DNA of 64,000 bases, taken from assembly GCF_022376445.1 (NCBI RefSeq), contig NW_025954977.1:124001-188000 (forward strand). The letters are read 5' to 3'. The position numbers were made by a program, and so were the translations under genes. Numbering within the stretch: the stretch's first letter is position 1; each line of letters begins with the position of its first letter. Below, one piece after another: positions 13,501-25,100 of the stretch. The notes under the pieces are model-generated. The model worked only from the letters and a program-made list of their open reading frames with translations, made no database searches and was not told the origin of the DNA. This stretch comes from Fomitopsis serialis. Its lineage: Eukaryota > Basidiomycota > Agaricomycetes > Polyporales > Fomitopsidaceae.

Positions 13501-13809
13501 AAGACACGGGCGCATCACCTACCGGGACGTCCAGGATTGCGCGGTAAACGGGTTCGCTGGACTTGTTCATCTTGCGGTGTAGAACTACGTCCGTGAGCTC
13601 TGGGGCTACCGCCCTTGATTTGCCCTTCGCATTCGTGTCGCTTGGGATTGGTACCCTCTTCCATTCAGGCGAGGCATGGGAGGACAGCAGCTGCCGGAAG
13701 TTGCTCTGTGCATCATCGAGCGAAGCGTACCATGAGTTGCGCAAGCTGAAGTCTGTCAGTCAATGTGGCATGTCGCAATCGAGCCGTCTCACCGTGTGCC
13801 GTCTAACAT
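7549..13809 (-). CDS. Large START-domain lipid-binding protein with C-terminal membrane anchor
   Basis: The N-terminal exons are clear: 13809-13793 (MLDGTR), 13745-13359, 12577-12438, 12388-11444, 11391 down to about 11153, then 11099 onward. The first START-like domain includes LESWRAVLSTPELRKEWDP, then PRDAVIISRSF, FAWCVQ and ITCFWQHNLK. A middle part (GRDAVVLKTVYKSP, VGEFAIKCGGPP) leads to a second START region: DGWTFVSEKDVPVYRR, SYDCRKQWDTRFD, KGGFPFRDRGFYLASLMARG. The C-terminus has one membrane span (about 7695-7770, STVVIVALIAFLVGSFL) and a short tail. START folds bind sterols or phospholipids. A tail anchor suggests membrane-contact lipid transfer, which is inference. The frame slips by one base near 10,885, 9,270, 8,670, 8,475 and 8,255, and possibly 8,070, so the 3' half is a composite. 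Full length would be roughly 1,700 residues. Confidence 0.65.
12578..13358 (-). other. 781-nt intron of the START gene
   Basis: The donor (GCA AA|GTAAGT at 13358) and acceptor (GTGCAG at 12578) join START-domain residues perfectly: GWPAN|PRDAVI. At 781 nt it is more than ten times the usual intron here. It holds short open frames on both strands and an 8-bp hairpin (ACGGCAGA...TCTGCCGT, about 12912-12944), but no domain or obvious terminal repeat. Confidence 0.7.
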
Positions 13810-15034
13810 GGGGATATGGTCGTCGAGGCGCACCAGAAATGAGAGGCTCGAGCAGAACAAGAACGACTCTTCGCGCTGCGAGCGCAGAGCATGCTGGGCG
13901 CCTGTCACCGATGGGGAGCGTGTCGGGCACGTGGCCTGGGGTGCACCAGGTTTGGAAGAGTCACGCTCCTCCTCCTCCTCCTCGGCGCTCGCCTCAACTG
14001 TCCTGCTCTGTCGCGCTGAAGCGCCATGGTCCTGCGCTGTGTGCGATCCTGCTTGCACGGATGCTACCTGTTGTCCTTCATATGGCCTGCCATCTGGCGA
14101 CCGAGCTAGCCGAGGCAGATGGTTCCATTGGAATGGCAGATGCGGTGTCCAAAGGCTACTGACAACTTGAAGTTGAATATATGTGCCAGTGAATATTGTC
14201 AGATTTGAGCGATAACTTCGGCTCCAAGCTTCCGTGCAGGAACACAACAGGAAGAAATTTCCACTGCGACAAGTAGACATGCACGCCGCGATCTCTCTCG
14301 GACGCTACCACCAGACGGCGTCGTGAATGCTACATGTAGTGCGTCTCCATTCGCATTGTCACTCTGATCCCAAGATCGAAGTGTCTTGCTATCACTATGG
14401 GACAGGAGCGCGTACTTTGCCAATCCTCGACAATGTCTCTCCAATCATAACGCCAAGTCTCTTATAGGAAGAATCTCGAGGAGTACTTTGACCGCGCCGG
14501 CCAGCTAGCCCAAAGGCCTAGGTCCATCATAACTGATGCGCTCCGCAGAGTACTTAGAGGAGAATGCTTACTCGGTACATGGCATTGGCAAGTCACTTCT
14601 AATGACAGTCTCACAGAAGACTCGGACCGGTCGTCAGCGGTCGTCTCGTGTCGGACTGAGCGTTGCGGTGCAGCGGGTGTCTCGGCCTGGTCTCAACTTG
14701 AGATTTGGCTGTGTGCGTGTCGACGCGGTGAGTGACATGCATTGGGGATGTCTGTATCGGTGTGATGTCACTGAGCCGCCACGAGCGAACGTGGCGAGAA
14801 CAACCCGAATTACGCTCGATGCATACCCATGTTTCCCTGGCGCGTGTGGAATGGATCAGTCGACCCCTTGCCATGATGTCACAGCATCCTTGGCCAGTGG
14901 GTATCACGGCAGAGTATCATCTGGTGAAGACGGACAAATTAATCGCGCCCATAAGCTAAGGTATAAAACTCACAACCGTACGACTCGCAGCGTTGTCACT
15001 AGCAGCATCCCAGTGGGTCCCCCGAGAGTTCGCA
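13810..15034. other. Intergenic, divergent START / UbiA promoters
   Basis: 1.2 kb between the minus-strand START gene and the plus-strand UbiA gene. No supported gene. A short (CTC)n microsatellite lies at about 13970-13985. Both promoters must lie here. Confidence 0.5.
14962..14968 (+). promoter_or_regulatory. TATA box of the UbiA gene
   Basis: TATAAAA, 67 bp upstream of the proposed ATG at 15035, in an otherwise GC-rich flank. Confidence 0.6.
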
Positions 15035-16343
15035 ATGTCTGACACCAAAGCTGCGTCCGTGCCGAAGCCAACTGCTCCTCTGGAACCACTCCACGACGTA
15101 GTCCCCACCTGGAACCACTACTGGAACTTAACTCACTTGCACATGTGGCCAACGGGTGGCGATTTAATCTGGTTCCCTTCCAGTGAGCGTGCGCACTCAG
15201 ATTTTCTCTTAGCAAGCCTGACTTCGGATCTGCTTTCCAGTGTGGGGGATGTTGATGAGTGCATATCGGCTGGCCTGCCACCACAGACAGTCGCTGTGCA
15301 TGCACTGGTTCACGCCATTGCTTGCACGTTCGCTCACAGCGCCGGATGCATATGGAATGACATATGTGATCGCAACTTTGACCGCCAGATCGGTGCGTAC
15401 CTGAGTCCGTTCCCCATTAAAACAATGACGAGTGCCAGCATCTTCCGGACAGAACGGAGCAAGACACGGCCTATTGCTTGCGGGTTGATATCAGTACCTG
15501 CTGCGCTGCTTTGGTTGGAAGTCCATGCCCTGGGCTACTTCACAGCCTTGTCATATTTCGGTCGTAGCACGTCAGTTTTCTATACTCCTTCCCATGTTGC
15601 TCGTCCCTTACTCCGGTCGTTTTACCATCGTCAGCGTGCTGCTAGGCGTTCTGGTCTTTTTCACGGTGGCACTTGCATATCCTCTGTCCAAGCGCTTCAC
15701 GGACTGGCCGCAAGTAATCCTTGGTATGTGAGCGAACAACACGCTCCGACACACTTTCCTGACCCGCTACAGGTATCAACTGCGCTTGTTGCACACTCAT
15801 CGCATGGTATGCAGTCAATCATACCATTGACTGGACAGTCGTCGGGCCTCTTTCGCTGGGTATGACATGGTTCGTGCTCCCATCTTCACAACACCTCGGA
15901 TGCCCGCGCCAATACATTGAATCTGCAGCTGGGCCGTCCACTTCGACACCATCTACGCATCCTCCGACAAGAAGTACGACAAGCTGATCGGCGTGCGCTC
16001 GTGCGCCCTCCTCTTCGGCGACTACGTCCGGCCCATCCTGTCCCTCTTCTGCACGGGCTTCGTCGCGTGTCTAGCGTACGCTGGTTACGTCAATCGACAG
16101 GGACCGTTGTACTACGTGTTCACTGTCGGGTCCACCGCGTTGGGCCTGCTTTGGCAGCTGGTGACGACGTTGGATTACGCGAAGGATGGGATGACGCTGT
16201 TCAAGGTGAGTGAATTACTCGGATTGATCGTCGGGGAGATGTACAGCACGTTGACTCCGTCGCAGGCAAACACCATCATTGGGTACGTTTCCGTGGGCGG
16301 GTTGCTGGCTGACTATACATACAAAGTCGTGTTGCGGATTTAA
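15035..16343 (+). CDS. UbiA-family prenyltransferase (COQ2-like)
   Basis: Exons by splice sites: 15035-15182, 15241-15392, 15453-15723, 15773-15859, 15929-16205 and 16266-16343. The first Asp-rich motif NDICDRNFD (family NDxxDxxxD) lies in SAGCIWNDICDRNFDRQ, followed by ERSKTRPIACG. The second motif region is HFDTIYASSDKKYD, then KLIGVRSCALLFG. Several hydrophobic spans are evident (FTIVSVLLGVLVFFTVALAY and others). These enzymes join a polyprenyl diphosphate to an aromatic acceptor at the membrane. COQ2 does this with 4-hydroxybenzoate for ubiquinone; related fungal enzymes make meroterpenoids. There is little N-terminal sequence for a mitochondrial presequence, so a secondary-metabolism role is possible. 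Single-base frame slips occur near 15,270, 15,585 and at the 15859/15929 join. Confidence 0.75.
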
Positions 16344-17098
16344 CGCTGTGGAACGGCGGACCGGTAGATTCCTGCGTTCCCATTGCTTGGATGATAAGCC
16401 ATATTATTGCTAGATATATCATTTGTCAAGCTTAGTACAGTCTCTCATTTCATGCAGAACCATCCGAATGTATAGAATCGATAGATATAGATATTATTCG
16501 AGCAGATGGTAGCGAGGTGTCGTGATTATGGGAGGCCATACTTAGAAACTGTGCACAATCGCGAACGACACAGGGAGCAGCCATAGCACTAACCAGTCCG
16601 AGTCCCACGGAGGCGGGATGTGAAATGCTCCCGCGATGCGACGGAGCGGTGGGTAGAATCGCAATCGCGATCGGAAGAACGTTTTCCCTCCGTTTGATAC
16701 CCGGTTCGCGTTCGAATCCAAACCAATGAGCTCCCGCCACCCTCTGCCACCACCGGCATGTCCTCCCGAAGTGATTAGTAGATTGGTACTGAGGTCAGTA
16801 GTCGGTCAAGATCGTAGCATGGCACGCTGAAGGGCCAAACGACCGCCAGTGTTACTACGATATGAGTGATCCGAAGCGTGTGGAGCAGTATGCGGGACAA
16901 CAGCCACTCGGATATGGACTCAGCGTCGGATATTCTCCGCGCTGGACTCGCGCGGCACGGTGCTCACATCCACAGCGGGATGGCACGAACATCCGCTCAT
17001 CCGGATTCGCCTCCAGAGACGTATAAAAGAGCTCCTTGCGTGTGTCTTCCTCACAATAACATCATTACTGCATCACCACAGACTTGACCACATTCACG
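16344..17098. other. Intergenic
   Basis: No supported gene; it contains the promoter of the next gene, including its TATA box at 17022. Confidence 0.5.
17022..17028 (+). promoter_or_regulatory. TATA box of the 17.1 kb gene
   Basis: TATAAAA 77 bp upstream of the ATG at 17099. Confidence 0.65.
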
Positions 17099-18373
17099 AT
17101 GGCATCTACCTCGGTCGCCCGTGTTGCCACCCTGGCTGGTCCAGGGAATGCTGCGCGGCTCTTCCCCAAGGGCAGGGTGAGTCTCCCCGCACCTCTACCA
17201 TATCGGATCGAGTTGACCGACCAGGCGTGAGCACAGTTCGCCCGTGCCTGGGTCCCCGCCTATGATCCATCCGAGCACGACGGCTGGACAACGCCAACGC
17301 CAACGCCAACGCCTTCCGCTGGCGGACCTCGTTCGGTCAACCCCGCGCTGCTGGCAGCGGTCTCCAGCGCGGTCTCGCGCGCAGACGCACGGCGAAGCTC
17401 AGCCAAACGTCCAGGTGAGCATCCCGACACACAACACCCGCCAATACCTTCGGGTGCTAACCGAGCAACCGCAGAGATGAAGCCGCTCCTCGGGCTCGGT
17501 CTCCCAGCTGAGCTCTTCCCGCCGGGCATGCAGGGCACCCTGACGCCCTTGCGGACCCCGCTCCCCCCGATCATCGAGCGGGACTGGGCGCCGCCCCCAC
17601 GGGCACTGTCGCCCGAGTCAGACGACACGGACGAGGACGTCTACTCGCCCATGGAGGTCGCCCTCGCGCGCATCCAAGTGTCCTACTTCCCCGACGCGGA
17701 GGAGCCTGACAACATCGACGTCGCTACCGGCAGCGCTCCGCCCCCCGCCGCGCGAGTCCGCACGCAGCCGCCCTCGCCCGTCCCGCCGATGTCCATCGCG
17801 GCTGCGGTGGCGCTCGCGAGGAGGCCCGGCCTGCAGAGGATGCCGACGTACGCGTCACCCCGCCCGTTGACCGTGGCGCGGTTCGTGCCCGAGCCGTGTT
17901 CGGCGCTCACGGGCGAGTACGAGCTCGGGCTCCGGTTCAGTTTCGCATTTGGGCTTTTGCTGAGCCCCCGCGCGCCGAGGAGCACGACGCCCCAGGCAGC
18001 CGTGTTCCCACCCATCTTCGCAAGCGGCCAACCCGAACCTGCGTATAGGCTGGACGACTCGCCGTTCACGCCGGGTGTGCAGGCGTTCAACCAGGGTGAC
18101 CCCGTCGCCGACCCGCTCGAGCTGCTCTTGCGCGACTTTCCCATTACGCCTGGGCCTCGTCGGCTTGCGCCGCCGATGTTCGACTCGTCGGAGGACCCGG
18201 TTGTGAGCCCCAGCGAGTTGGAGCTGCGCGACTTCCCGCTCACCCCCGGAGCACCGGTCGACCGCTTCGCGGAGGTATCGTTCGACGGGCGAGGGTCGGA
18301 TGAGAACGAGCAGGTGGACAGGCCGGCTTCGCCTCTTGGTCTTGCAGAGTACGTGTTTGGGGTGTATTTGTGA
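17099..18373 (+). CDS. Unknown proline-rich acidic protein (384 aa)
   Basis: Three exons, 17099-17176, 17237-17414 and 17475-18373, with two 60-nt introns, join cleanly (78+178+899 nt, 384 residues). I recognise no domain. The N-terminus is MASTSVARVATLAGPGNAAR and lacks a hydrophobic signal. A short Thr-Pro repeat (from ACGCCA units near 17290-17312) is followed by Ser/Arg-rich sequence. A Pro-rich acidic middle follows (ESDDTDEDVYSPMEVALARI). The C-terminal third holds a degenerate repeat: SPFTPG, then LELLLRDFPITPG, then LELRDFPLTPG. It looks disordered and may be a basidiomycete-specific regulator or scaffold, but no function is claimed. Confidence 0.7.
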
Positions 18374-18689
18374 TACTATAGCGGACAATAGACCAGTCGT
18401 TAGAACAATGTACATTGAATGAAGATCGCGAAAATAGCGAGACGGTGCATTGGCTTGAGCTACTTAGACTCTATGTGTGTCCACAAGGTCGTCAGACCAG
18501 CGGCATACTCGATGCGACATTCACATATCCAGGTTCTGGCTTTGAGTTCGACATTTTTTCGGCAGTGGTGTACAGACCTACTCACCTCCTCGGCGTGGGG
18601 ACTGGCAGCGCATCTGCGAACACACTTATACCCGGCGCTAATCTGAGGATGAGCCACATCGCGTGGCACGTCTTTCCTGTCTTCGTGCT

Positions 18690-19275
18690 GCGTCCAGCTT
18701 GCGAATACTCGTCTTTTGGGCCCGGCGATGTCACTTCTGGACTCTACGACCCGCGCACTCGCACAGCCATGTCCATGAAGACCGCCCGCTCCTCGACGAG
18801 ACCTATCTTGACACGCCCGTCCTGCTACCTCCCGACACGCGTTCCAGGACGCCCTCCTCAGCGCCGTGCACAAGAACTCATCTCGCTCCTCCTCTGTGCC
18901 TGCGTCACGAAGCTGAACTCACCTAGCGAGGCGTATTCGCGAGGCGCGGGAGATCACCTTCGGGTGCAAGGTGGAGGAACTCAGCCCGCCCGAGAAACGC
19001 CCAGAGCAGTGGGATGCCGTCGAGAAGGGTTCGGCGTCCTGGCGTCGTGGTTGAGGCCGCCGGGGACGACACAGGCTCTTGCTCACGGGCGGGGGTCCGG
19101 CGGCGATGCGAGTCGCGTGCGTCACGCAGATATAAGCATCGCTGGTCTGTTGATCTGGGTGCGTGCTATATACGGAGAACAGAGCGAGGAATGGCGGCGT
19201 GTCGAGAGCTTTGACGGGGGTCGCTGGAAGCGCTTCTTGGACTTCTTCGAGCAATGGGCAGATACAAGCCGTTAG
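18690..19275 (+). pseudogene. Degenerate GSTFuA-like glutathione transferase
   Basis: The 3' part is nearly identical to the intact GST at 28968-29807: DASRVRHADISIAGLLIWV, then FDGGRWKRFLDFFEQWADTS and stop. Upstream, the N-terminal thioredoxin-fold exon is missing. DNA after the LYDPRTRTA segment has lost several bases relative to the intact copy, for example within the TYPDTPVLLPPDTR-coding stretch, and the frame changes repeatedly. These are true deletions, not just homopolymer slips, so I call it a pseudogene. It sits in the left arm of the inverted duplication, opposite its intact twin. Confidence 0.85.
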
Positions 19276-20680
19276 AGGATGAAGTTGGGGTCGAACGATG
19301 TCGACGCAGAACACCCGCAGTCCCCGTGGTTATTGTACGTACGATGTCCGTGCGACGCTGTGTATGTAGGTGTGGTCTTCGTATAATCCGAACTCTCGTA
19401 TAGTACTCGCACAGCTGTTGAGTACTGTCTGCACGTCACGTTCCCTTGTAACGCGCATGCCGGAAAACGCTGTTCGTTGATTGTGGCGTTGTCAACACCG
19501 CCCGGCGGTGTAATGCCAGCTCCTTGCTCCTTGAGCGTGAAGCTGATCCGTGACCAATAGCATCGCTGAACTGACACTGACGACGACAAATATGCTCCCC
19601 ATCGCTGCGATATTGTCCTCACTGACTATAGTCGCACTGTTGAGGTGACACTGGCAACGACAGGTGTGTCCGGTATCCAAGTAACATGGTCCATCCGCTG
19701 ACATGGACCCTCCCCGTGCGTGTTGCAGCCACCGCTGCGATCCATGGATCAAGCCACTCTCACTGCCTCGTATTGACGTTTCGACTCGTTCATCCGCATC
19801 TCCCACAGGTGTACAATGGATCCATATGTGCACAACTCCTGGCCCACACGGTCTGTGCCAACGAGACACTGTCCTTCTCACGCTGGGCCTCAGCCATCCA
19901 CGACTCGGATGCGCATACGTAACTAGGAACTGCAATTCTGTTCTTCGGATCAAGATGTTGTTTTGTGTGTGATGAACAATTGGCCAGCGCTGACGATTCA
20001 AGAGGTGGCGCTATACACCAGCGCAGAGCGACCGGTCGTTGCGATGCGCCGGGTCCCAGTGAACCCTTCAAGTCCAAATCACCTCGCAATGACCGGCCTT
20101 CACAGTTGCACTCTCACACAGCCATCAAGTTGGGAACATTGATCAGTCAACGATGTACGTATGTCCAATCGCGCTCGAGACGTATGCATCAGGATTGAAT
20201 GTTGAGTATCAACTCTACAGGTTGGCAGCCCGTCAGAGGACATGTCGAGTACTGTTCGGCTCAGGATTTCATCCTGACCGCGTCAAGCATGCTATGCCAG
20301 TGTCGCCCGTATTTTTGCTAGTCAATGCCAGCCATGACGAGGCAACTGCTTCAAGGGGACGGGGGCACCGTTTCACCGCTGCAGTGCAGCGCTCGGAGGC
20401 TGGCGCTGAGCGCTGAGCGCCGGAATCGGAACTTCTTTCCAAGAATACGACACTGTTTGCTGGAAGAGTTCAGCTGTAGGTTTGGAGGCACGCTGCTGCT
20501 AGCCGCAGGTGGGCAGGTATGTAACACTATCATCTCCTGCTTTCTGACAACCCTGGATGGCCGGACATGCCGACTGTAAACTCCTGTGCGCTCGGTCGTT
20601 TTCCGTACTCATCGGTCAACCGGGGGTGTCACGAAGATATCACGGATGGCACGGCATCTGGCTTTCCCCGGAGTAGCTCT
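19276..20680. other. Non-coding part of the left arm
   Basis: No supported gene. The sequence is matched in inverted orientation by about 26640-28960, minus the inserted element. Short open frames are unrelated to known proteins. Confidence 0.55.
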
Positions 20681-20681
20681 A

Positions 20682-20687
20682 TATATA
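20682..20687 (+). promoter_or_regulatory. TATA box of the left secreted-protein gene
   Basis: TATATA in CTCTATATATAAACTCC, about 255 bp upstream of the ATG at 20937. The mirror copy has TTTATATAGAG near 26603-26614. A 5' UTR intron (GTGAGTACAC... to GTGCAG at about 20766-20820) may account for the distance. Confidence 0.5.
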
Positions 20688-20936
20688 AACTCCCGGAACG
20701 CGACACTGGTTCCTCAGCCCTCAGTTGACCTGTGCGAGCCTACCCTCCAACTTCAGGTACTGGATAGTGAGTACACTATTCTGCGGGCTCGTACGTGTCC
20801 GTTCTAACGACGGTGTGCAGCTTGACTTGTCGTTTTATTATTTGCTTTCATTTCGTCACGACCTCTTGCTCTTTCACTAGTTACACCTTCACGACCCTCT
20901 CTTACACCCCTCAAACCCCACACGATCACGATCGGC

Positions 20937-22164
20937 ATGCGTTCCTACACCATCCTCGCTGTCGCCGCCTCCGTCGCTGCCCCAGCTTTGGTCTCGTAAG
21001 TCGCTGTTGAACCATTCCTGCGGTCAGATGCTTACTCCTTGCTGTAGTGCTGTCCGCATTGAACAAGACAGCGATGCCCTTTCCACCGGCAAAGCCTTCC
21101 ACCCTTTGATCTCCAACGCCTACCAGAAATGGGAGGCGAACCGCGGCAAGCGGTAGGTTTTAGTTCCCATTGGCAATGAGGCGTCTTCCTGATATCATCC
21201 CTTAGCAGTGACGACGAATCCTTCGAACTCCTTGCCCGTGAGATCGCGACGCAGGAACCGCAGACCAGCACGTCACCCCTGGGTCTAAACCCGAGACCCA
21301 TTACGACCCTGGCGATCACGCTGCAACGGCCGCCGGCGCCCACCCCCACGAGCAGGCCGCTGAACAGCCATCGGGTCACGCCGGTGCGCACGAGCACGAG
21401 GGTGCGAAGCACGGTGCCGCACACCTCCACAGCGGCGAGCACGGCGCCGCGCACTCAGGCTCTCACCTGCGCGTTGGCCAGCGCGTGGGCAAGCACGCCC
21501 ACCGCTACGGCGCGCACGCGGGCACGCAGGCCCACAGGTACGGCAAGCAGGTTGGCAAGCACGCCCACAGGCACGGGAAGTCCGGCAAGGGCATGCAGGG
21601 ACGACGCAAGGGTCTTCACGCGCAGAAGGGCGAGTCCGCCGCGCAAAAGGGCGAGCACGCCGCACACCATCCCGGGTCGCACTCCTCTGGGCACTCCGCG
21701 CCCGCCCAAGGCCACCCCGACGCCGCCGAGCACCCCGCGACGCACCACACCGAGGCCAGCGCTGGCGCGAGCGCGAGCGCTGAGCGCCCTCTCGAGACAC
21801 AGGCGGCGGCGAGCGTCAAGCAGCACCAGCGGCGGGGCAAGTTCCACAAGGCGAGCAAGGCGTTCGGGCTCGTGGGCGACGCGGCGAACGCGGCGGGCAG
21901 CGTGCACGACGCGTGGGACAGCTTCAAGCAGCACCAGCGCCGCGGGAAGATGCACAAGGCGGGCAAGGCGATCGGGCTCGTAAACGACGCGGCGAACGCG
22001 GCGAGCAGCATCGGGAGCGCGTGGCAGTCGTTCCACGGCCGCGAGGACTCCCCGTACGATTCCTGTGAGTGTTTTTGTCGCTTGGTTATGTGACGGGGAT
22101 TGGGGACTGACGGGGATGCCTCGCTAGGTACGAGCGCGACTACGAGCTCGACGACCTCGAGTAG
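20937..22164 (+). CDS. Secreted His-rich repetitive protein, left copy
   Basis: Exon 1 (20937-20995) encodes a signal peptide, MRSYTILAVAASVAAPALVS. Exon 2 (from 21048) begins AVRIEQDSDALSTGKAFHPL, and exon 3 (from about 21209) DDESFELLAREIATQEPQ. The body is rich in His, Ala, Gly and Lys (GKHAHRYGAHAGTQAHRYG; HAQKGESAAQKGEHAAHH). It ends in two 36-residue repeats, KQHQRRGKFHKASKAFGLV then DAANAAGSVHDAWDSF. After a last intron the tail is YERDYELDDLE. One-base slips near 21,270 and 22,065 interrupt the frame relative to the mirror copy. No known domain. The pI-swinging, repetitive secreted design suggests a wall-associated, metal-binding or effector-like protein; this is inference. Confidence 0.65.
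21818..22033 (+). repeat. Two tandem 108-bp coding units
   Basis: Units start at 21818 and 21926. Each encodes KQHQRRGK.HKA.KA.GLV.DAANAA.S...AW.SF. The right-arm copy has only one such unit. Confidence 0.85.
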
Positions 22165-22563
22165 GCGCAAGCACTGTTGGACCCGCAAGACACTCCGCAT
22201 TCATTCTCATCCATCCCTGATCTGATTATCTTCATGACCTAGCTAGAGGTGTAACTATCTGAACGACATTGACGAAATAGCATATCTCACTGAGGGCTCG
22301 CATATTCCGTGGTGTGATGAATGACGGAACCTAGCCTGTTTTGCGGTATACAAATGCGTGTCAATGCGGCGGCACCTGCAACATACACTGCAGTCGTCGT
22401 GCTGATAGTGCAAGACGAATTTGATACGATATGTAAGATGTCCGAAACACGGAGCTGACATGAACAATATGCTACAAGGTATGTATGCGTGTCCAACACT
22501 TACAGTTCGTTATGGTCATCATGTTTCGTTTCACAGCCAGTACCAACGACTCAAGCCACGCGT

Positions 22564-24551
22564 CTAATGGTACGGATGCCACACCAGCTCCCCCGCCTTC
22601 CCCACCGGCCTCCTCGGCAGCCCATCCCCGTCTACATTCTCGCCCGCCGGATTCTGCCCCCTCACCGTCCCCTCCGCCATGAGCGCGTCCGCCTTCAGCG
22701 TGCCCTTCCCCACCAAGCCCTGCCACGCCGTGCCCCCCTGCCCGACCGCCTCTTGCCCCGCAGCCAGCCGCGTCTTCTCCTCCTCCCACGCCTGCGTGGC
22801 CTTCTCCCCTTTCTGGGTGTCGCGTTGAGTCGCGGTGACCCGCGCACCCTTGCCTTGGTTCCCGTGACATCCGACCATCGCGCGCTTCACAGTCTTGTGT
22901 CCCTCGCCTCGCAGAAAGTCTCCCACTGCGTCGAGCGCGAGCTCGATTACCTTCTCCGCGGAGACCTTCAAGCCCGTAAGCTCGTTGATCCGCTGCGGGA
23001 GGATGAGGAAGACGTCCGAGAACGACGGATGTGTCGCTCCAGCTGAAGACGCAGGGGTGTGAGTGGGCGGGGAAGGAGGAAGGCAGGAGACGTACGGATG
23101 GTGTAGACCCGGGGCGGGTCCTTCACGGTGCGCGCGACTTGCTCTTTGAAGATAGCGTATTCGCGCCCGACGGCGAACTCTTCGGAGTTGACGACTAGCA
23201 GTGGGTGTGGGATCGTTCCTTGCCATGGCGCGACACCTGTTCGAGGGCAAGCTGAGTTCAATGCACATAATATGCATATAGGGAGGATACTCACGCTGGG
23301 TGGCGGGGTCGAAGACGATGATGCCATCAAAGTTGACCTCATTCCGCGCCGACACTACGAGCTATTGCACCACGTTAGTTGAATTGGACTCTGGATCCGC
23401 GAAATGAGCACGTACGCGGCCGTCCCTCCTAGACTGTGCCCCGCCATGACCGGTGTCTCGTAGTCCACAGCGCTCTCCCAGCGTTTCCAGTCAAAGCTCT
23501 GCTCAGTCGTCACACCTGGTGCCTGCACCGGGTCCGAATACCTGCCAAAGCTCAACATCCACCCTCTTACAACGTCTGTGCTACTCACCGTATGATATCG
23601 CGTCCCGTAGTCATCTGACTGACGGCGCGTATCGTCTCATGTATCTCCGCCGCGCGCAAGTCCAGTTGGACACCCCTCAAGAAGGTGTCGTCTGTCGGCT
23701 GAGTCTCCAGATCCGGCCACTCCAAGTCCGACCACTGCAGCCAGTCGACGTTCTTCGTGTTCCCCTTGTCGTCGGTGATCTTGCTGCTCGGGCTCGTGCC
23801 GTCGCGATGCTCGAGCGCGGCAACGACATACCCGCGGCTCGCGAGCTCGCCACAGATCTGCGAGTACATGAGGCGGGAGCAGCCGACGCCGTGGCTGAAG
23901 ATGACGAGGGGCCATTTCCCGCGGTTCTCGGCCGTCGGTGGGTTGGCGGTGTTGCTGTCTGCGGGTTCGGGTGGGTTTGCAGGGGGCGGGCGGAGGAGCG
24001 GCGCGTCTTTGTGCGCGGGGAAGGTCGTGCCCCAGATGGCGGCGGCTGCGATGGGGTATGTGAAGGCACGGTACCAGTTGTTGGGCGTGCGCTTCGCCAT
24101 CTGGAGGAAGCCGTCGATCGTCTGGCCGAGTCTATCAGAGCTTAGATGGCGTCGGGACCTCGTAAAAGCCTGACTTTACGGTACCTCGGGAACCACACCA
24201 CCCTGTCCTGCTTGCGGTCGCCCTGGTGCGCGTCGGCGGGGTAGAAGAGACTGAACATAACGGTGTCCATGACGAGGCCGCGCTGGCCTTTGAGGGTGGG
24301 GTCGTTCTCGGCATGGTGTCGCTTGAGGTTGTGGTGGATGAAGTTGCCGAAGGTCTGACGGGCAACGGGGACCTCGACGTCGATGACGCCGACCTGGTAG
24401 ACGCCGCTGTAGTGGGGGAGGGTGCGAGAGAGGAGGGCGCCGAAGGGGAGCGGCGGAGGGGGCTTTGCGGGTGACGGGGGGTTCAGTAGGGCCTGCGCCT
24501 GGATGAGGGAGGTCGGCGGCTTCGCGATGTGGCTGGGGGCGCGTCAGTCAT
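22564..24551 (-). CDS. PAF-acetylhydrolase-like lipase
   Basis: Reading exons from the minus strand gives LPHYSGVYQVGVIDVEVP..., TVMFSLFYPADAHQGDRKQD, then LGQTIDGFLQMAKRTPNNWY. KWPLVIFSHGVGCSRLMYSQ follows, then CGELASRGYVVAALEHRDGTSP, the nucleophile elbow GHSLGG (about 23440) and GATHPSFSDVFLILPQRIN with the expected catalytic His. This order matches family PF03403 (plasma/intracellular PAF acetylhydrolase), which hydrolyses sn-2 acyl groups of oxidised phospholipids. The start ATG at 24551 needs one extra base in a C5 run just after it (M T D A P P...) to reach the homologous frame. The C-terminus is Ala/Gly/Lys-rich. The gene lies alone in the 2.6-kb spacer between the two arms of inverted duplication 1. 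Confidence 0.75.
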
Positions 24552-25100
24552 CTCGGCTGTCTACACAAGCACAGAGGGTGGAAGATGGGACATGGCGGGC
24601 GAGGCTGCTCGACGTTATAAGCAGCATGCTACAAGTGCCTGTGCCACGGTGGTGCAGGGGAACGCTGTCGTGTGATGTCAATCGTCCGCATGTGGCCATC
24701 CATTGCCTTTTTTGGGTGGGCTCCTCCTCCCAAGGAAGGGACGTTAGCACGGGGTGCGCCACCTCGAGCCCAAGAGTAGGATGGGCCTGTATACCGTGAC
24801 TGCCGGAAAGAATGTCGAACCCAAAGCCGGAATCGCGGATATAAGTATGAATGTCGCGTCGAGTTTCACTATCAGCACGACGACTGGGGTGTGACACGCA
24901 CCTGTATACCACAAAACAGTCTAGGTTACATCAGTCATCACACCATGGGATATGTGAACCCTCAGCGAGATATGCTATTTCGTCAATGTCGTTCAAATAG
25001 TTACACCTCTAGCTAGGTCATCAAGATCATCACGGTCAGGAATGGAGGGATGGAGGACGGATGCACTCGGAGTGTCTTGGAAGTCCAGCAGTGCTTGCGC

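Larger units (their letters stand above)
18690..22325. repeat. Inverted duplication 1, left arm
   Basis: This arm matches the reverse complement of about 24935-29660. Landmarks pair in order: GST 3' end (19275 with 28968), a shared block near 19300-19640 (with about 28930 down to 27660), 20150-20310 (with about 27110-26950), the secreted-protein gene (20937-22164 with 26346-25101) and the inner edge (about 22230-22325 with 25020-24935). By eye identity is roughly 80-90 % with small indels. It lacks the 859-bp insertion of the right arm and has internal deletions in its GST. Confidence 0.85.
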
